From Muribaculaceae bacterium (GTDB lineage: Bacteria; Bacteroidota; Bacteroidia; Bacteroidales; Muribaculaceae): a stretch of DNA of 64,000 nucleotides. Shown piece after piece: positions 43,913 through 52,598 of the stretch. Location: positions 1-64,000 of the forward strand of contig JAGBIJ010000062.1 in assembly GCA_017935045.1 (NCBI GenBank). Reading direction: 5' to 3'. Position numbers and translations under genes: made by a program. The notes beneath the pieces are model-generated. The model ran no database searches and had not been told where the DNA came from. It was given only the letters and a program-made list of their open reading frames with translations. Each line of letters opens with the position of its first letter. The first letter of the stretch is position 1.

Positions 43913-44980
43913 TTAAACTTTGAATACGTATGATAGAGTCCTCGCCTTGGCGCAGATTTCGCACCATTCGTTCTCCGGAACCGAGGCATGGGTTATGCCG
44001 CCGCCGGCATAAATGACAGCGGAGCCGCCGGATGCCGACAGGGAGGCGCACCGCAGCGTCACATAGAAGCTGAATGTACCGTCGGGGTATACAGGACCGG
44101 AATAACCGCCGTAGTACCGACGCGGAGCGGACTCAAAGCGATGGATATAATCTATGGAAAAGTCTTTGTCTGTGCCGCAGACAGCCGGAGTCGGTGACAA
44201 TGCTTCGGCTACCTGCATGGGCTTGAAACCGTATGGGAGCGCAGCTGAAATTTGCGTACACAGATGCTCTATGTGGCCTGCCCGGCGCGATACTGGAGCT
44301 CCATATACGGGGTTCAGGCCGAAGTCACGGAACAGACTGACTATATAGTCGGTAACAAGCGCCTGCTCCTCAATATTCTTTTCATCCCACGATGCGTCTT
44401 GCGATGCGGTCGCGGGGCGAGTGCCGGCCAGTGACACTGTATGCAATGATGTGCCGTCGTCAGCCAGCAGCAGCTCCGGCGAAGCGCCAATCCATATCTC
44501 TCCGGATTCAGCCAGATGCCAGCAATAGATATAGGCCGACGGATATGCGGCACACAAGCGCTGAAAAGCGCTGAATATCTGACCGGGATTCATACGGGCA
44601 TTAAACCTGTATGAAAAAACAGTTTTACCCCCCCTTTCCTTCAGGATGACGCGCAGTCGCTCCACGGCCTCGATGTACGACAAATCAGGGCAAGCCGGGA
44701 TATCTATTTCAGCCTGCGCCGGGCCAATGGCATCACTGTAGTCAAGCGTGCGCTCGTATCGGCATGGGATAAATATAGCCCGGGAGCTGTCAGCGAAAGG
44801 AGCGATCACAAAACCTGCGGAACATGGCGTGTTTATTTCGTCGGATACAATCTCAGAGACAATCAGACGCGCTGACCGGGCATCGGGGAGCCGATACATG
44901 GCGAAGTTCAGGGCGCCGCTCAGGCAGCGATCCAGGACTTCATGGTCAGTCAGTAATTTCAGCTCTGAGATCAAACGCAT
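43913..44980 (-). CDS. menF: Isochorismate synthase
   Basis: A 355-residue chorismate-binding enzyme that converts chorismate to isochorismate for menaquinone (or siderophore) synthesis. Family marks are in the C-terminal half: SLAGTRPATASQ, the acidic KNIEEQALVTDYI segment, the EHLCTQISA strand, and the final LRCASLSASGGSAVIYAGGGITHASVPENEWCEI. The N-terminal part is shorter than in Escherichia coli MenF. Its 5' end overlaps rimO by 35 bases. The other men genes are absent here, so it is separated from its pathway; a siderophore role is less likely with no NRPS genes near. Confidence 0.82.
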   Translation of the reverse strand: MRLISELKLLTDHEVLDRCLSGALNFAMYRLPDARSARLIVSEIVSDEINTPCSAGFVIAPFADSSRAIFIPCRYERTLDYSDAIGPAQAEIDIPACPDLSYIEAVERLRVILKERGGKTVFSYRFNARMNPGQIFSAFQRLCAAYPSAYIYCWHLAESGEIWIGASPELLLADDGTSLHTVSLAGTRPATASQDASWDEKNIEEQALVTDYIVSLFRDFGLNPVYGAPVSRRAGHIEHLCTQISAALPYGFKPMQVAEALSPTPAVCGTDKDFSIDYIHRFESAPRRYYGGYSGPVYPDGTFSFYVTLRCASLSASGGSAVIYAGGGITHASVPENEWCEICAKARTLSYVFKV

Positions 44981-46286
44981 CGGCTTCTGTAATTTTTACC
45001 TTAATATATGTACCGGGAGCGGGCATGGCATATCCCTCCGGCAGTGACAGCCGGATTTCGTTGTCCACTTCCGGACTGTCCCATTGCGAACGCCCCACCG
45101 CCTCGTCTCCCTCGATTCGGTCTATCAGCATCAGCAAGTCGCGGCCGACCAGTTTCTGGTTCAATTCAGCGGATATGGCCTCCTGTATCTCGAGTATCTT
45201 CTGTTTCCTGCGCTCCTTTATCTCGACCGGCACATCGTCATCGTAATGCTTCTGCGCGTATGTGCCGTCTTCCTCACAATAGGCAAACGCGCCCATGCGA
45301 TCGAAACGCGCCTCCCGGACGAAATCGACAAGCTCGGCAAACTCGGTGTCGCCTTCTCCGGGGAAGCCGGTCATAAGAGTGGTCCGCAGTCGTATGCCCG
45401 GCACTTCGCGTCTGATGCGTTCTATCAGACGCATGGTAGCGTCCTTGTCTATATGGCGGCGCATGGCTGTGAGGACGGAGGTAGAGATATGCTGAAGCGC
45501 TATGTCGAGATAATCACATACATTCTCGCGCCGACGCATTACCTCAAGCACATCCCATGGGAAATCCACGGGATAGGCATAATGGAGTCTGATCCACCGT
45601 ACTCCCGGAACATCGGCTATGGCATCGACAAGCGTGGCAAGCCCGCTACGCGTGCCGTCCTCCCGGTTGGTGTAGCCTATATCGGTACCGTAGGCCGACA
45701 GATCCTGAGCTATGACATTGAATTCCGTCACACCTTTTCCGACCAGCGACCGCACTTCTTCCACTATCTCGTCCACCGGACGGGAGTGGTGTCTGCCGGT
45801 AATTATAGGTATGGCGCAGTAGGCGCAGAATCTGTCGCATCCTTCCGAAATTTTCAGATAGGCGGAATACGGGGCGCCGGTCAGCACTCTTTCCCATAGC
45901 TCCGGCTCTGCGGCACCTGAGGTATTTCGATCAGGCAGACTGCTTACAATCCGGTTCCAGTCATACTTGCCGTACCACTCGTCTACTTCCGGTATTTCTT
46001 GCCTCAGTTCGTCGATATACCGCTCGGGCAGACAGCCCATCACAGCGATGCGCCCCACACGCCCGTCCTCTTTGGCACGGGCTATCTGCAGAATCATATC
46101 GATTGACTCCTCTTTGGCATCGCCTATAAATCCGCATGTATTGATTACGACGAACTCGCCACAGACATCATGGCTGTCGTGGTGCATCTCATAACCTTTG
46201 GCCTCCAAACGCCTCATCAGCCGCTCCGAATCGACCAGATTCTTGGAGCAGCCCATAGTAATGATGTCTATTCTGCCGGCCTGCAT
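44946..46286 (-). CDS. rimO: Ribosomal protein S12 methylthiotransferase
   Basis: A 446-residue radical-SAM methylthiotransferase that modifies an Asp of ribosomal protein S12. The N-terminal UPF0004 domain has three iron-sulfur Cys (in TMGCSKN, INTCGFIG and VMGCLPERY). The radical SAM cluster is in CDRFCAYCAIP. The C-terminal TRAM domain (about 375-446) binds RNA. EGCDRFCAYC and the GRHHSRP stretch mark RimO rather than MiaB. It lies 1 base after ftsY and overlaps menF at its 3' end. Confidence 0.93.
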   Translation of the reverse strand: MQAGRIDIITMGCSKNLVDSERLMRRLEAKGYEMHHDSHDVCGEFVVINTCGFIGDAKEESIDMILQIARAKEDGRVGRIAVMGCLPERYIDELRQEIPEVDEWYGKYDWNRIVSSLPDRNTSGAAEPELWERVLTGAPYSAYLKISEGCDRFCAYCAIPIITGRHHSRPVDEIVEEVRSLVGKGVTEFNVIAQDLSAYGTDIGYTNREDGTRSGLATLVDAIADVPGVRWIRLHYAYPVDFPWDVLEVMRRRENVCDYLDIALQHISTSVLTAMRRHIDKDATMRLIERIRREVPGIRLRTTLMTGFPGEGDTEFAELVDFVREARFDRMGAFAYCEEDGTYAQKHYDDDVPVEIKERRKQKILEIQEAISAELNQKLVGRDLLMLIDRIEGDEAVGRSQWDSPEVDNEIRLSLPEGYAMPAPGTYIKVKITEADAFDLRAEITD

Positions 46287-46287
46287 A

Positions 46288-47277
46288 TCAGTTGGCTTTC
46301 AGATCCTCCGGAGAGAAAAGTGATTTGACGAACGCTTCGCGGTCAAAGAGCTGGAGGTCATCGATACCTTCGCCTATGCCGATATATTTCACCGGTATCT
46401 TGAACTGATCGGATATGCCTATCACGACGCCGCCCTTGGCCGAACCGTCGAGCTTGGTGATGGCAAGCTGGTTGACCTCGGTGGCGGCTACAAACTGACG
46501 CGCCTGCTCAAAGGCGTTTTGTCCGGTGGAACCGTCGAGTACGAGCAGTACCTCATGCGGGGCATCGGGTACTACGCGCTTCATCACGTTCTTGATTTTG
46601 GTCAGCTCATTCATCAGGCCTACTTTATTGTGCAGGCGTCCGGCGGTATCGATTATCACGACATCGGCGCCGACCGATTTGGCGTGGGTCAGCGTATCGA
46701 AGGCCACGGCAGCAGGGTCCGAACCCATCTTCTGCTTAACGATAGGCACTCCTACCCTCTCTGCCCATATATCAAGCTGCTCAACAGCGGCGGCTCTGAA
46801 GGTGTCGGCCGCGCCAAGCACTACTTTGGCTCCGGCCTTGGCAAACTGATTGGCAAGCTTACCGATGGTGGTAGTCTTGCCTACGCCGTTGACACCGACC
46901 ACCATAATCACGTATGGGTCGCCGGGATTGGCCACCGGAGGCACGCTGAAATCGCTGACGCCGGACTCTCCTCCGGTATTTTCCGCAAGCATGGCCGCTA
47001 TCTCCTGACAAAGCAGAGAATTGAGTTCAGCCGAAGTGACATACTTGTCGCGGGCCACCCGTTCCTCTATGCGCCGTATGATTTTAAGAGTGGTATCCAC
47101 GCCCACATCGCTCGTGACGAACGCTTCCTCAAGGTTGTCCAGCACGTCGTCATCTATCTTGCTCTTACCGGCTACGGCGCGGGTTATCTTGCCCCACATG
47201 CCCTCTTTGGTTTTCTGGAGGCCGGAGTCGAGCTGCTGTTTCTTTTCCTTTGAGAAGAGTTTGCTGAAAAATCCCAT
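46288..47277 (-). CDS. ftsY: Signal recognition particle receptor FtsY
   Basis: A 329-residue GTPase that docks signal recognition particle at the inner membrane. It has a short basic N-terminus instead of the long acidic A domain of E. coli, then the N domain (helical, about 25-100) and G domain with G1 GVNGVGKTTTIGKLA, G3 DTAGR, and G4 TKLDG. The length fits the compact FtsY of Bacteroidetes. It has its own strong promoter at 47353-47384 and a leader with a perfect 12-bp hairpin. Confidence 0.95.
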   Translation of the reverse strand: MGFFSKLFSKEKKQQLDSGLQKTKEGMWGKITRAVAGKSKIDDDVLDNLEEAFVTSDVGVDTTLKIIRRIEERVARDKYVTSAELNSLLCQEIAAMLAENTGGESGVSDFSVPPVANPGDPYVIMVVGVNGVGKTTTIGKLANQFAKAGAKVVLGAADTFRAAAVEQLDIWAERVGVPIVKQKMGSDPAAVAFDTLTHAKSVGADVVIIDTAGRLHNKVGLMNELTKIKNVMKRVVPDAPHEVLLVLDGSTGQNAFEQARQFVAATEVNQLAITKLDGSAKGGVVIGISDQFKIPVKYIGIGEGIDDLQLFDREAFVKSLFSPEDLKAN

Positions 47278-47300
47278 AATTTGCTTTTATATCTGTATTC

Positions 47301-47328
47301 CGTCGGACGGCATTGCTGCCGTCCGACG
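47301..47328 (-). other. Perfect hairpin with GCAA loop in the ftsY leader
   Basis: A 12-bp perfect stem (47301-47312 with 47317-47328) closed by a four-base loop that reads GCAA in the gene sense, a stable GNRA tetraloop. It lies between the predicted transcript start (near 47346) and the ftsY start codon (47277). No T-run follows, so it is not a clear terminator. Confidence 0.75.
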
Positions 47329-47352
47329 CTGATGCGCGTTATTACCGCTTTG

Positions 47353-47384
47353 CAAAGTTAACAAATTTTACGGGATTACACAAA
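47353..47384 (-). promoter_or_regulatory. Promoter of ftsY
   Basis: In the gene sense TTTG (47384-47381), 20 bases, TAACTTTG (47360-47353), an exact match to the consensus. The -33 box lies 6 bases after the stop codon of the upstream receptor gene. Confidence 0.8.
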
Positions 47385-47390
47385 ATCTTT

Positions 47391-49655
47391 TTACCGAGGT
47401 TGCGCAGGCGTGGAAATGCCTCCCATACCCGATGAGCCTCCGCTCTGCAAGTCGTTGTTATGTATAGACTTCGCCGTCTGCTTCATCTGGGCACGCAGGG
47501 TGCCGATACGGTAGGATACACTGATTCCTACGCTCCAGGCCTGCATACTGTAGTTCATGTCAGACACGGCGCCGGCCATTCTCGTGGTCATGTCCATTTT
47601 CAGTTTGGGAGTGATGATATTTGAGGCCGTGAGACTGATTTTCAAACGTTTCTCCTTGAGAAACTGCTTGGAGAAAGCCAGACCGTCGTAGTGCCACAGA
47701 GCGCCGTCGCTCTGAAGCGTAGCACCCATATCGCCTGCTCCGCCATAGATACTGAGCTGCATGTCGTGGGGAAGAGTCCAGTCGATATTCGCACCGGCGT
47801 TCCAGCCCCACCCGTCATTGTGCATATTCGCCTTACGGGCCCGGTAATTCTTATAGTAAGCGCCGCCGTTGACACTTATCGCCAGATTGTTGACCGGCGA
47901 CCAGCGCATGAATCCAAACATATTGACCTCGTCGCATGAACCAAGATTGCCGTAAGTCTGCTCCAATACATTGTCCGGACCCAGCAAAGTGTAGTCTACA
48001 ATTATGTCGGAGGTACGGCTGTAGCCGGCGCTGAAATTCAAGCCTACAGGCAATGCGAAATTTGAATACGTCAGTGTGGCGCCATTGGTCTTCTGCGAAG
48101 TAAGGTCGGGATTGCCGTACTTCACACGCAAAGGCACGGATGTATCGCGGTATGGGTCAAGCTGATTGACCGAGGGACGGCTGATACGCATCTGATATGA
48201 CGCTGTCAGCGACGAGCCGGAAGTCAGCATATATGACAGAGACGCGTTGGGCACCACGTCATTGAGATTCTGGGTATAATCGGTATAACCGGGAGTCTTG
48301 AATTTAGCGCCCATGTGGGTAAATTCGTATCTGAGGCCGGCGGTAGCTGTCAGCAGTCCGAAACGGCCGGAATAACTTCCATAGACAGCCGCCACATCCT
48401 GAAACTGATGCAGGTCTACTGTCTGAGAGTCATCGGGTATCCATACGCCGTCTTCGCCAGACAGAGAGTATTCCGATTTTCCGTAGTTGCGCCGCATGAT
48501 ATACTTCAGACCCGTCTCAAGCAAATGTATACGTCCTAAGGGCAATGTATAGTCCGCCTGAAACGTATGTTCGTGCGACGGATAGCGCATATCGTTGAGA
48601 CGGTCTGGAAGTTGCGAGGGGTCGTAGTTGATAAAGCCGTAGTACCGCGAAGCGTTTTCCGAATGGTTCAGTCCATAGTTATACTGATACGCAAAGACTA
48701 TATTGTGACCCTGGCCGGAAAAATTGCGCTGATAGTTGACGCCGGCTGTCAGACCGGAATATACACCTTTACGCCGCTCCGAACTTGAATAACCCCATCT
48801 CAGATTGCCGTCGGCATCCCGCATCGTGCTGACCGACGACATGGGAGCGTTCTGCCTCCAGCTGTACAGATTGGCAGAGACGGTCAGCAGATTGACCGTG
48901 TCCGGTTCCCATGAGAGCTGGAGCGAACCTTGATCGAAATGCCCCTTGTTGTTGGCCTCCATCTGCAGCTCGGACAAATGGTCAGTCATGTTTTCCAGAT
49001 AGCGCGTCTTCATGCCTATATGCATCTTCTGGTCGAAATTATAAGCATGGCTGTAGTTTACGCTTGCGCTGAAATTATTGATTTTGGTCATGGCGCTGAC
49101 CGAGCCGCTCACATTTCTGTTGGTGGCGGAAGCCTCGATAGTGGCCGTGTAGCCGTACATTTTGGAGGATGTCTCAGTCACAATATTGATTATGCCGCCG
49201 GTGCCTTCGGCGTCATATTTGGCACCCGGTTCGGTCCAGACCTCAATCTTCTTGACTGTAGAGGCAGGCATAGCCTTGAGTATCTCCTTATAGTTGGCAG
49301 ACAGCGCCGGGTCAGGTTTGCCATTGATGAAAATCTTGAAATCGTTGTTTCCCTTGAGCTTTAGGTTGCCCTCGGAATCGACACTGAGCATCGGCACTTT
49401 GCGCATGGCGTCTATAACGCTCGAAGTGGAAGCCGAAGGATCCTCCTCGGTATTGTATATTACCTTATTCGGTTTGGTCTGCACCAGAGGCTTTTTGGCC
49501 TGAACAGTGACCTCGTCGAGAGTATCATAATCTTCCGTGTCTGGCACTGAGTCCGACACCTCGGTAGGGGCAGCCTGTTGTCTGGTCTGCGCCAACACGC
49601 TTTGAGCCAAAGGCAATAGACTGATAATCAAGAGTATTCTATACCTGTTACACAT
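47391..49655 (-). CDS. TonB-dependent receptor-like outer membrane beta-barrel protein
   Basis: A 754-residue protein with a signal peptide (about 1-22, ending VLAQ), a short N-terminal linker, a plug domain (about 45-165, DEVTVQAKKPLVQT, KIFINGKPDPALS, DAEGTGGIINIVT) and a long barrel of the OMP_b-brl_3 type. It lacks the N-terminal carboxypeptidase-like domain of the receptor at 2151, so the two are only distant relatives. The substrate is unknown and there is no SusD neighbour. The C-terminus is a Gly/Pro-rich tail after the last barrel strand. Its promoter is at 49690-49720. Confidence 0.85.
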   Translation of the reverse strand: MCNRYRILLIISLLPLAQSVLAQTRQQAAPTEVSDSVPDTEDYDTLDEVTVQAKKPLVQTKPNKVIYNTEEDPSASTSSVIDAMRKVPMLSVDSEGNLKLKGNNDFKIFINGKPDPALSANYKEILKAMPASTVKKIEVWTEPGAKYDAEGTGGIINIVTETSSKMYGYTATIEASATNRNVSGSVSAMTKINNFSASVNYSHAYNFDQKMHIGMKTRYLENMTDHLSELQMEANNKGHFDQGSLQLSWEPDTVNLLTVSANLYSWRQNAPMSSVSTMRDADGNLRWGYSSSERRKGVYSGLTAGVNYQRNFSGQGHNIVFAYQYNYGLNHSENASRYYGFINYDPSQLPDRLNDMRYPSHEHTFQADYTLPLGRIHLLETGLKYIMRRNYGKSEYSLSGEDGVWIPDDSQTVDLHQFQDVAAVYGSYSGRFGLLTATAGLRYEFTHMGAKFKTPGYTDYTQNLNDVVPNASLSYMLTSGSSLTASYQMRISRPSVNQLDPYRDTSVPLRVKYGNPDLTSQKTNGATLTYSNFALPVGLNFSAGYSRTSDIIVDYTLLGPDNVLEQTYGNLGSCDEVNMFGFMRWSPVNNLAISVNGGAYYKNYRARKANMHNDGWGWNAGANIDWTLPHDMQLSIYGGAGDMGATLQSDGALWHYDGLAFSKQFLKEKRLKISLTASNIITPKLKMDMTTRMAGAVSDMNYSMQAWSVGISVSYRIGTLRAQMKQTAKSIHNNDLQSGGSSGMGGISTPAQPR

Positions 49656-49689
49656 TTCTTAATACAAATTTCAAGGGTTATTTACACTG

Positions 49690-49720
49690 CAAAGTTATAC
49701 ATTTATTCAATACTATGCAA
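49690..49720 (-). promoter_or_regulatory. Promoter of the second receptor gene
   Basis: In the gene sense TTGC (49720-49717), 19 bases, TAACTTTG (49697-49690). The start codon lies about 34 bases beyond the -7 box. Confidence 0.6.
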
Positions 49721-49778
49721 TGCAATGTATTATAATTAACATCTTTTAAACTTTAGCCGTGACAGCCTCCCGCCCTGT

Positions 49779-49964
49779 ATGGTATATTCGCTTGACCCGG
49801 TAGCTCTTGACAGAGCCTGTGTGGATGCTGTCCGCAACTCGCCTGACCACGGTAAAATCCATATAGAGCAACGCATCACAGAGCGAAACGGAACACACTT
49901 GCTCGACTATGCCGAAGCATTGGGGCTCGGCACTCAAAAATATGTCCTGATTACCATTGAGTGA
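49779..49964 (+). pseudogene. C-terminal remnant of a DUF362-type protein
   Basis: Sixty-one residues match the C-terminal end of DUF362 proteins: SLDPVALDRACVDAV, then IEQRITERNGTHLLDYAEAL and GLGTQKYVLITIE. Such proteins are about 300 residues, so the first four fifths are missing; a broken trace, YGIFA, can be seen in the next frame just before SLDP. It has no promoter or ribosome-binding site of its own. A small hairpin follows at 49984-50001. The remnant sits in the gap between the receptor gene and feoB. It is probably the leftover of a deletion. Confidence 0.7.
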
Positions 49965-49983
49965 GCGGACGCTTACATTCAGA

Positions 49984-50001
49984 ATACCCTGACAAGGGTA
50001 T
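49984..50001 (+). terminator. Small hairpin after the DUF362 remnant
   Basis: ATACCCT (49984-49990) and AGGGTAT (49995-50001) pair around a 4-base loop, followed by ATTTC. It is possibly the former terminator of the lost gene. Confidence 0.4.
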
Positions 50002-50050
50002 ATTTCATCAAAAGTGCGGCATTGAGAAAAACAATACGGAGAAAAATGCT

Positions 50051-50058
50051 TAAATTTG
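50051..50058 (+). promoter_or_regulatory. Possible -7 box of feoB
   Basis: TAAATTTG, followed by GCAG, 71 bases before the feoB start. The -33 box is not clear. An iron-responsive operator could not be recognised. Confidence 0.4.
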
Positions 50059-50129
50059 CAGTAGCATTCTATGTCTTAGAAAAAGGGTGCGGTTCAGCTC
50101 CGTACTCACACGATAATTTTTGATACTAT

Positions 50130-52598
50130 ATGCTGCTCTCTGAATTGAAAAACGGCGAGACCGCCGTCATTATAAAGATATTGGGCCATGGCGCATTCCG
50201 CAAGCGCGTCATGGAGATGGGGTTTGTACGCGGACGTGAAGTCAAGGCATTGCTCTCCGCACCGCTGCAAGACCCTATCAAATACTCTCTCATGGGTTAC
50301 GAGGTAAGCCTGCGCCGGGCGGAAGCGTCGATGATCGAATGTGTCTCCGTACCGGACTGGCAGCATCATCTTGAAAAAAACGAAAGCACGCGGCACAGCG
50401 AGGCCGGCGACAGCGAGCCCCGTGCGGACAAACCTGATCATGTGCGCCATGACAAGGTAATCAATGTGGCTTTGCTCGGCAACCCTAATTGCGGCAAGAC
50501 ATCTCTGTTCAACCATCTTGCCGGCGCGCACGAGCATGTAGGCAATTATGCCGGCGTGACCGTAGACGCCAAAGAGGGAAGCCTGACCTACAAGGGATAC
50601 CGCATAAATGTAATAGACTTGCCCGGCACTTACTCCATGTCGGCCTACAGCCCGGAGGAAAAATACGTGATGCGCTATCTTATGAAGGAGCCGCCAGACG
50701 TAATCGTAAATGTAGTCGTGGCCTCCAATCTTGAGCGCAACCTGTATCTGACCACGGAGCTTATCGACATGAACAGGTCTATGGTAATAGCCCTGAACAT
50801 GTACGACGAGCTTGAGAAGTCTCATGCCAAGCTGGACTACGATCTGCTGTCGCGGCTGCTCGGTGTCCCTATGGTGCCTACTTCTGCCAATACCGGCAAA
50901 GGCATACGTAAATTGCTGGACACTATCATCGATGTCTACGAGATGCGCAATCCCGACATGCGCCATATCCATGTACCCTTGGGCCATGAGTTGGAAAAAA
51001 GTGTGAACATCATCAAGGACGATGTCAAGAGCGCCACCGACATACCCCAGGAGTTCGCGCCTCGATACATAGCCATCAAGCTGCTGGAAGGGGACCCGGA
51101 AATGTCGGAGCTGATCGGAAAATCTGCTTCCGCCCCCGTAATGCGCGGCCATGTGGAACAGGAGCTGAAACGCCTGTCCGACACGCTACCCGAAGATGCT
51201 CACGCCAGTATTGCCGCAGAGAAATACGGCTTTATCTCCGGCGCGCTGAAGGAAACGCTGACTCAGGACATAAAGGCGGAACACCGCACCACTACCATAA
51301 TTGACGCTTTCGTAACCAACAAGCTATTCGGTTTCCCTATCTTTCTGCTGGTAATGTGGTTCATGTTCTGGGCGACATTTACCATCGGCCAGTACCCTAT
51401 GGACTGGATAGAAGACGGTGTCGCCGCTCTCGGCGGTCTGATAGAGGGCTGGCTTGATCCGGGGCCGCTGCGCTCCATGCTGCTCGACGGTGTGATAGGA
51501 GGAGTGGGAGGCGTAATAGTGTTCTTACCCAACATCCTGATACTCTACGCCCTTATATCATTCATGGAGGATTCCGGGTATATGGCCAGAGTGGCGTTCA
51601 TCATGGACAAACTGATGCATCGGATGGGACTGCACGGCAAATCGTTCATTCCTCTGGTCATGGGTTTCGGATGCAATGTGCCCGCCATCATGAGCACACG
51701 CATCATAGAAAGCCGCTCGTCACGACTGCTGACCATACTGATAACACCCTTTATGAGCTGCTCGGCCCGTATCCCCATCTACGTGCTGCTGTGCGGCTGC
51801 TTCTTTCCCGAGCATGCCGGCACGGTATTCTTCGGCCTATACGTGCTGGGCATAATCATAGCGGTGGTCACGGCCCGGCTGCTGCGCCGCTTCTGGTTCA
51901 AGAAAGACGAGACACCCTTTGTGATGGAGCTGCCACCCTACCGTATGCCTACCGCCAGAGCCACATTCCGCGGAATGTGGGACAAGGCTCGCCAGTATAT
52001 AAAGAAGATGGGCGGCCTGATTATGGTTGCGTCAATCATTATCTGGGCGCTTTCCTACTTTCCCCATTACAACGAGACAGATATGCTTGAATCAGCCGAA
52101 TACGGGCGCCTGACAGCCGAAATGCAGGTATCCGCCGCCTCCCGGGAGGCCGAGGCTCCGGTCGACACCGCAGCGATGCTCGGCATGTACCAGCAGTCAG
52201 AATCTTTCTTAGGCCATATCGGGCATTTCGTTGAACCCGTGATGTCGCCGCTCGGCTTCGACTGGAGGCAGTGTGTGGCACTGATAGCAGGTTCTACGGC
52301 TAAGGAGGTGGTGGTAAGTACATTGGGAGTGCTGTATGCCGGCGAAGATTATGACGACGCTGCGCTCTCCGAAAGGCTTGCAAAGCCTTCGCCCGTGACA
52401 GGCAGACCGCCGTTCACGCCTCTGACGGCCCTGAGTTTCCTGGTGTTCGTGCTTGTCTATTTCCCCTGCATAGCCACCATAGTGGCCATAGCACGTGAGA
52501 CAGGCTCATGGAAATACGCCATGTTCTCCATATTCTACAATACCGGGCTGGCCTATCTGCTCTCCCTGCTGGTATATCAGATCGGCTCTCTGCTGTAA
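50130..52598 (+). CDS. feoB: FeoA-FeoB fusion, ferrous iron transporter
   Basis: An 822-residue inner-membrane protein. Residues 1-75 form a FeoA-like SH3 domain (LLSELKNGETAVIIKILG, then RVMEMGFVRGREVKAL). The GTPase domain follows a polar linker: G1 GNPNCGKT at 117-124, G3 DLPGTYS, G4 NMYDE. From about residue 395 come two Gate domains with the metal-path Cys in GFGCNVPA and SCSARIP. It moves Fe2+ into the cytoplasm. FeoA fusion to FeoB is common in Bacteroidetes. The last 22 bases overlap the MATE gene on the other strand. Confidence 0.95.
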   Translation: MLLSELKNGETAVIIKILGHGAFRKRVMEMGFVRGREVKALLSAPLQDPIKYSLMGYEVSLRRAEASMIECVSVPDWQHHLEKNESTRHSEAGDSEPRADKPDHVRHDKVINVALLGNPNCGKTSLFNHLAGAHEHVGNYAGVTVDAKEGSLTYKGYRINVIDLPGTYSMSAYSPEEKYVMRYLMKEPPDVIVNVVVASNLERNLYLTTELIDMNRSMVIALNMYDELEKSHAKLDYDLLSRLLGVPMVPTSANTGKGIRKLLDTIIDVYEMRNPDMRHIHVPLGHELEKSVNIIKDDVKSATDIPQEFAPRYIAIKLLEGDPEMSELIGKSASAPVMRGHVEQELKRLSDTLPEDAHASIAAEKYGFISGALKETLTQDIKAEHRTTTIIDAFVTNKLFGFPIFLLVMWFMFWATFTIGQYPMDWIEDGVAALGGLIEGWLDPGPLRSMLLDGVIGGVGGVIVFLPNILILYALISFMEDSGYMARVAFIMDKLMHRMGLHGKSFIPLVMGFGCNVPAIMSTRIIESRSSRLLTILITPFMSCSARIPIYVLLCGCFFPEHAGTVFFGLYVLGIIIAVVTARLLRRFWFKKDETPFVMELPPYRMPTARATFRGMWDKARQYIKKMGGLIMVASIIIWALSYFPHYNETDMLESAEYGRLTAEMQVSAASREAEAPVDTAAMLGMYQQSESFLGHIGHFVEPVMSPLGFDWRQCVALIAGSTAKEVVVSTLGVLYAGEDYDDAALSERLAKPSPVTGRPPFTPLTALSFLVFVLVYFPCIATIVAIARETGSWKYAMFSIFYNTGLAYLLSLLVYQIGSLL

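Noticed and set aside
50106-51152. Minus-strand open frame of 348 codons opposite feoB
   Set aside because: Antisense to the FeoA and GTPase domains; translation is His/Val/Tyr-rich with no family match.
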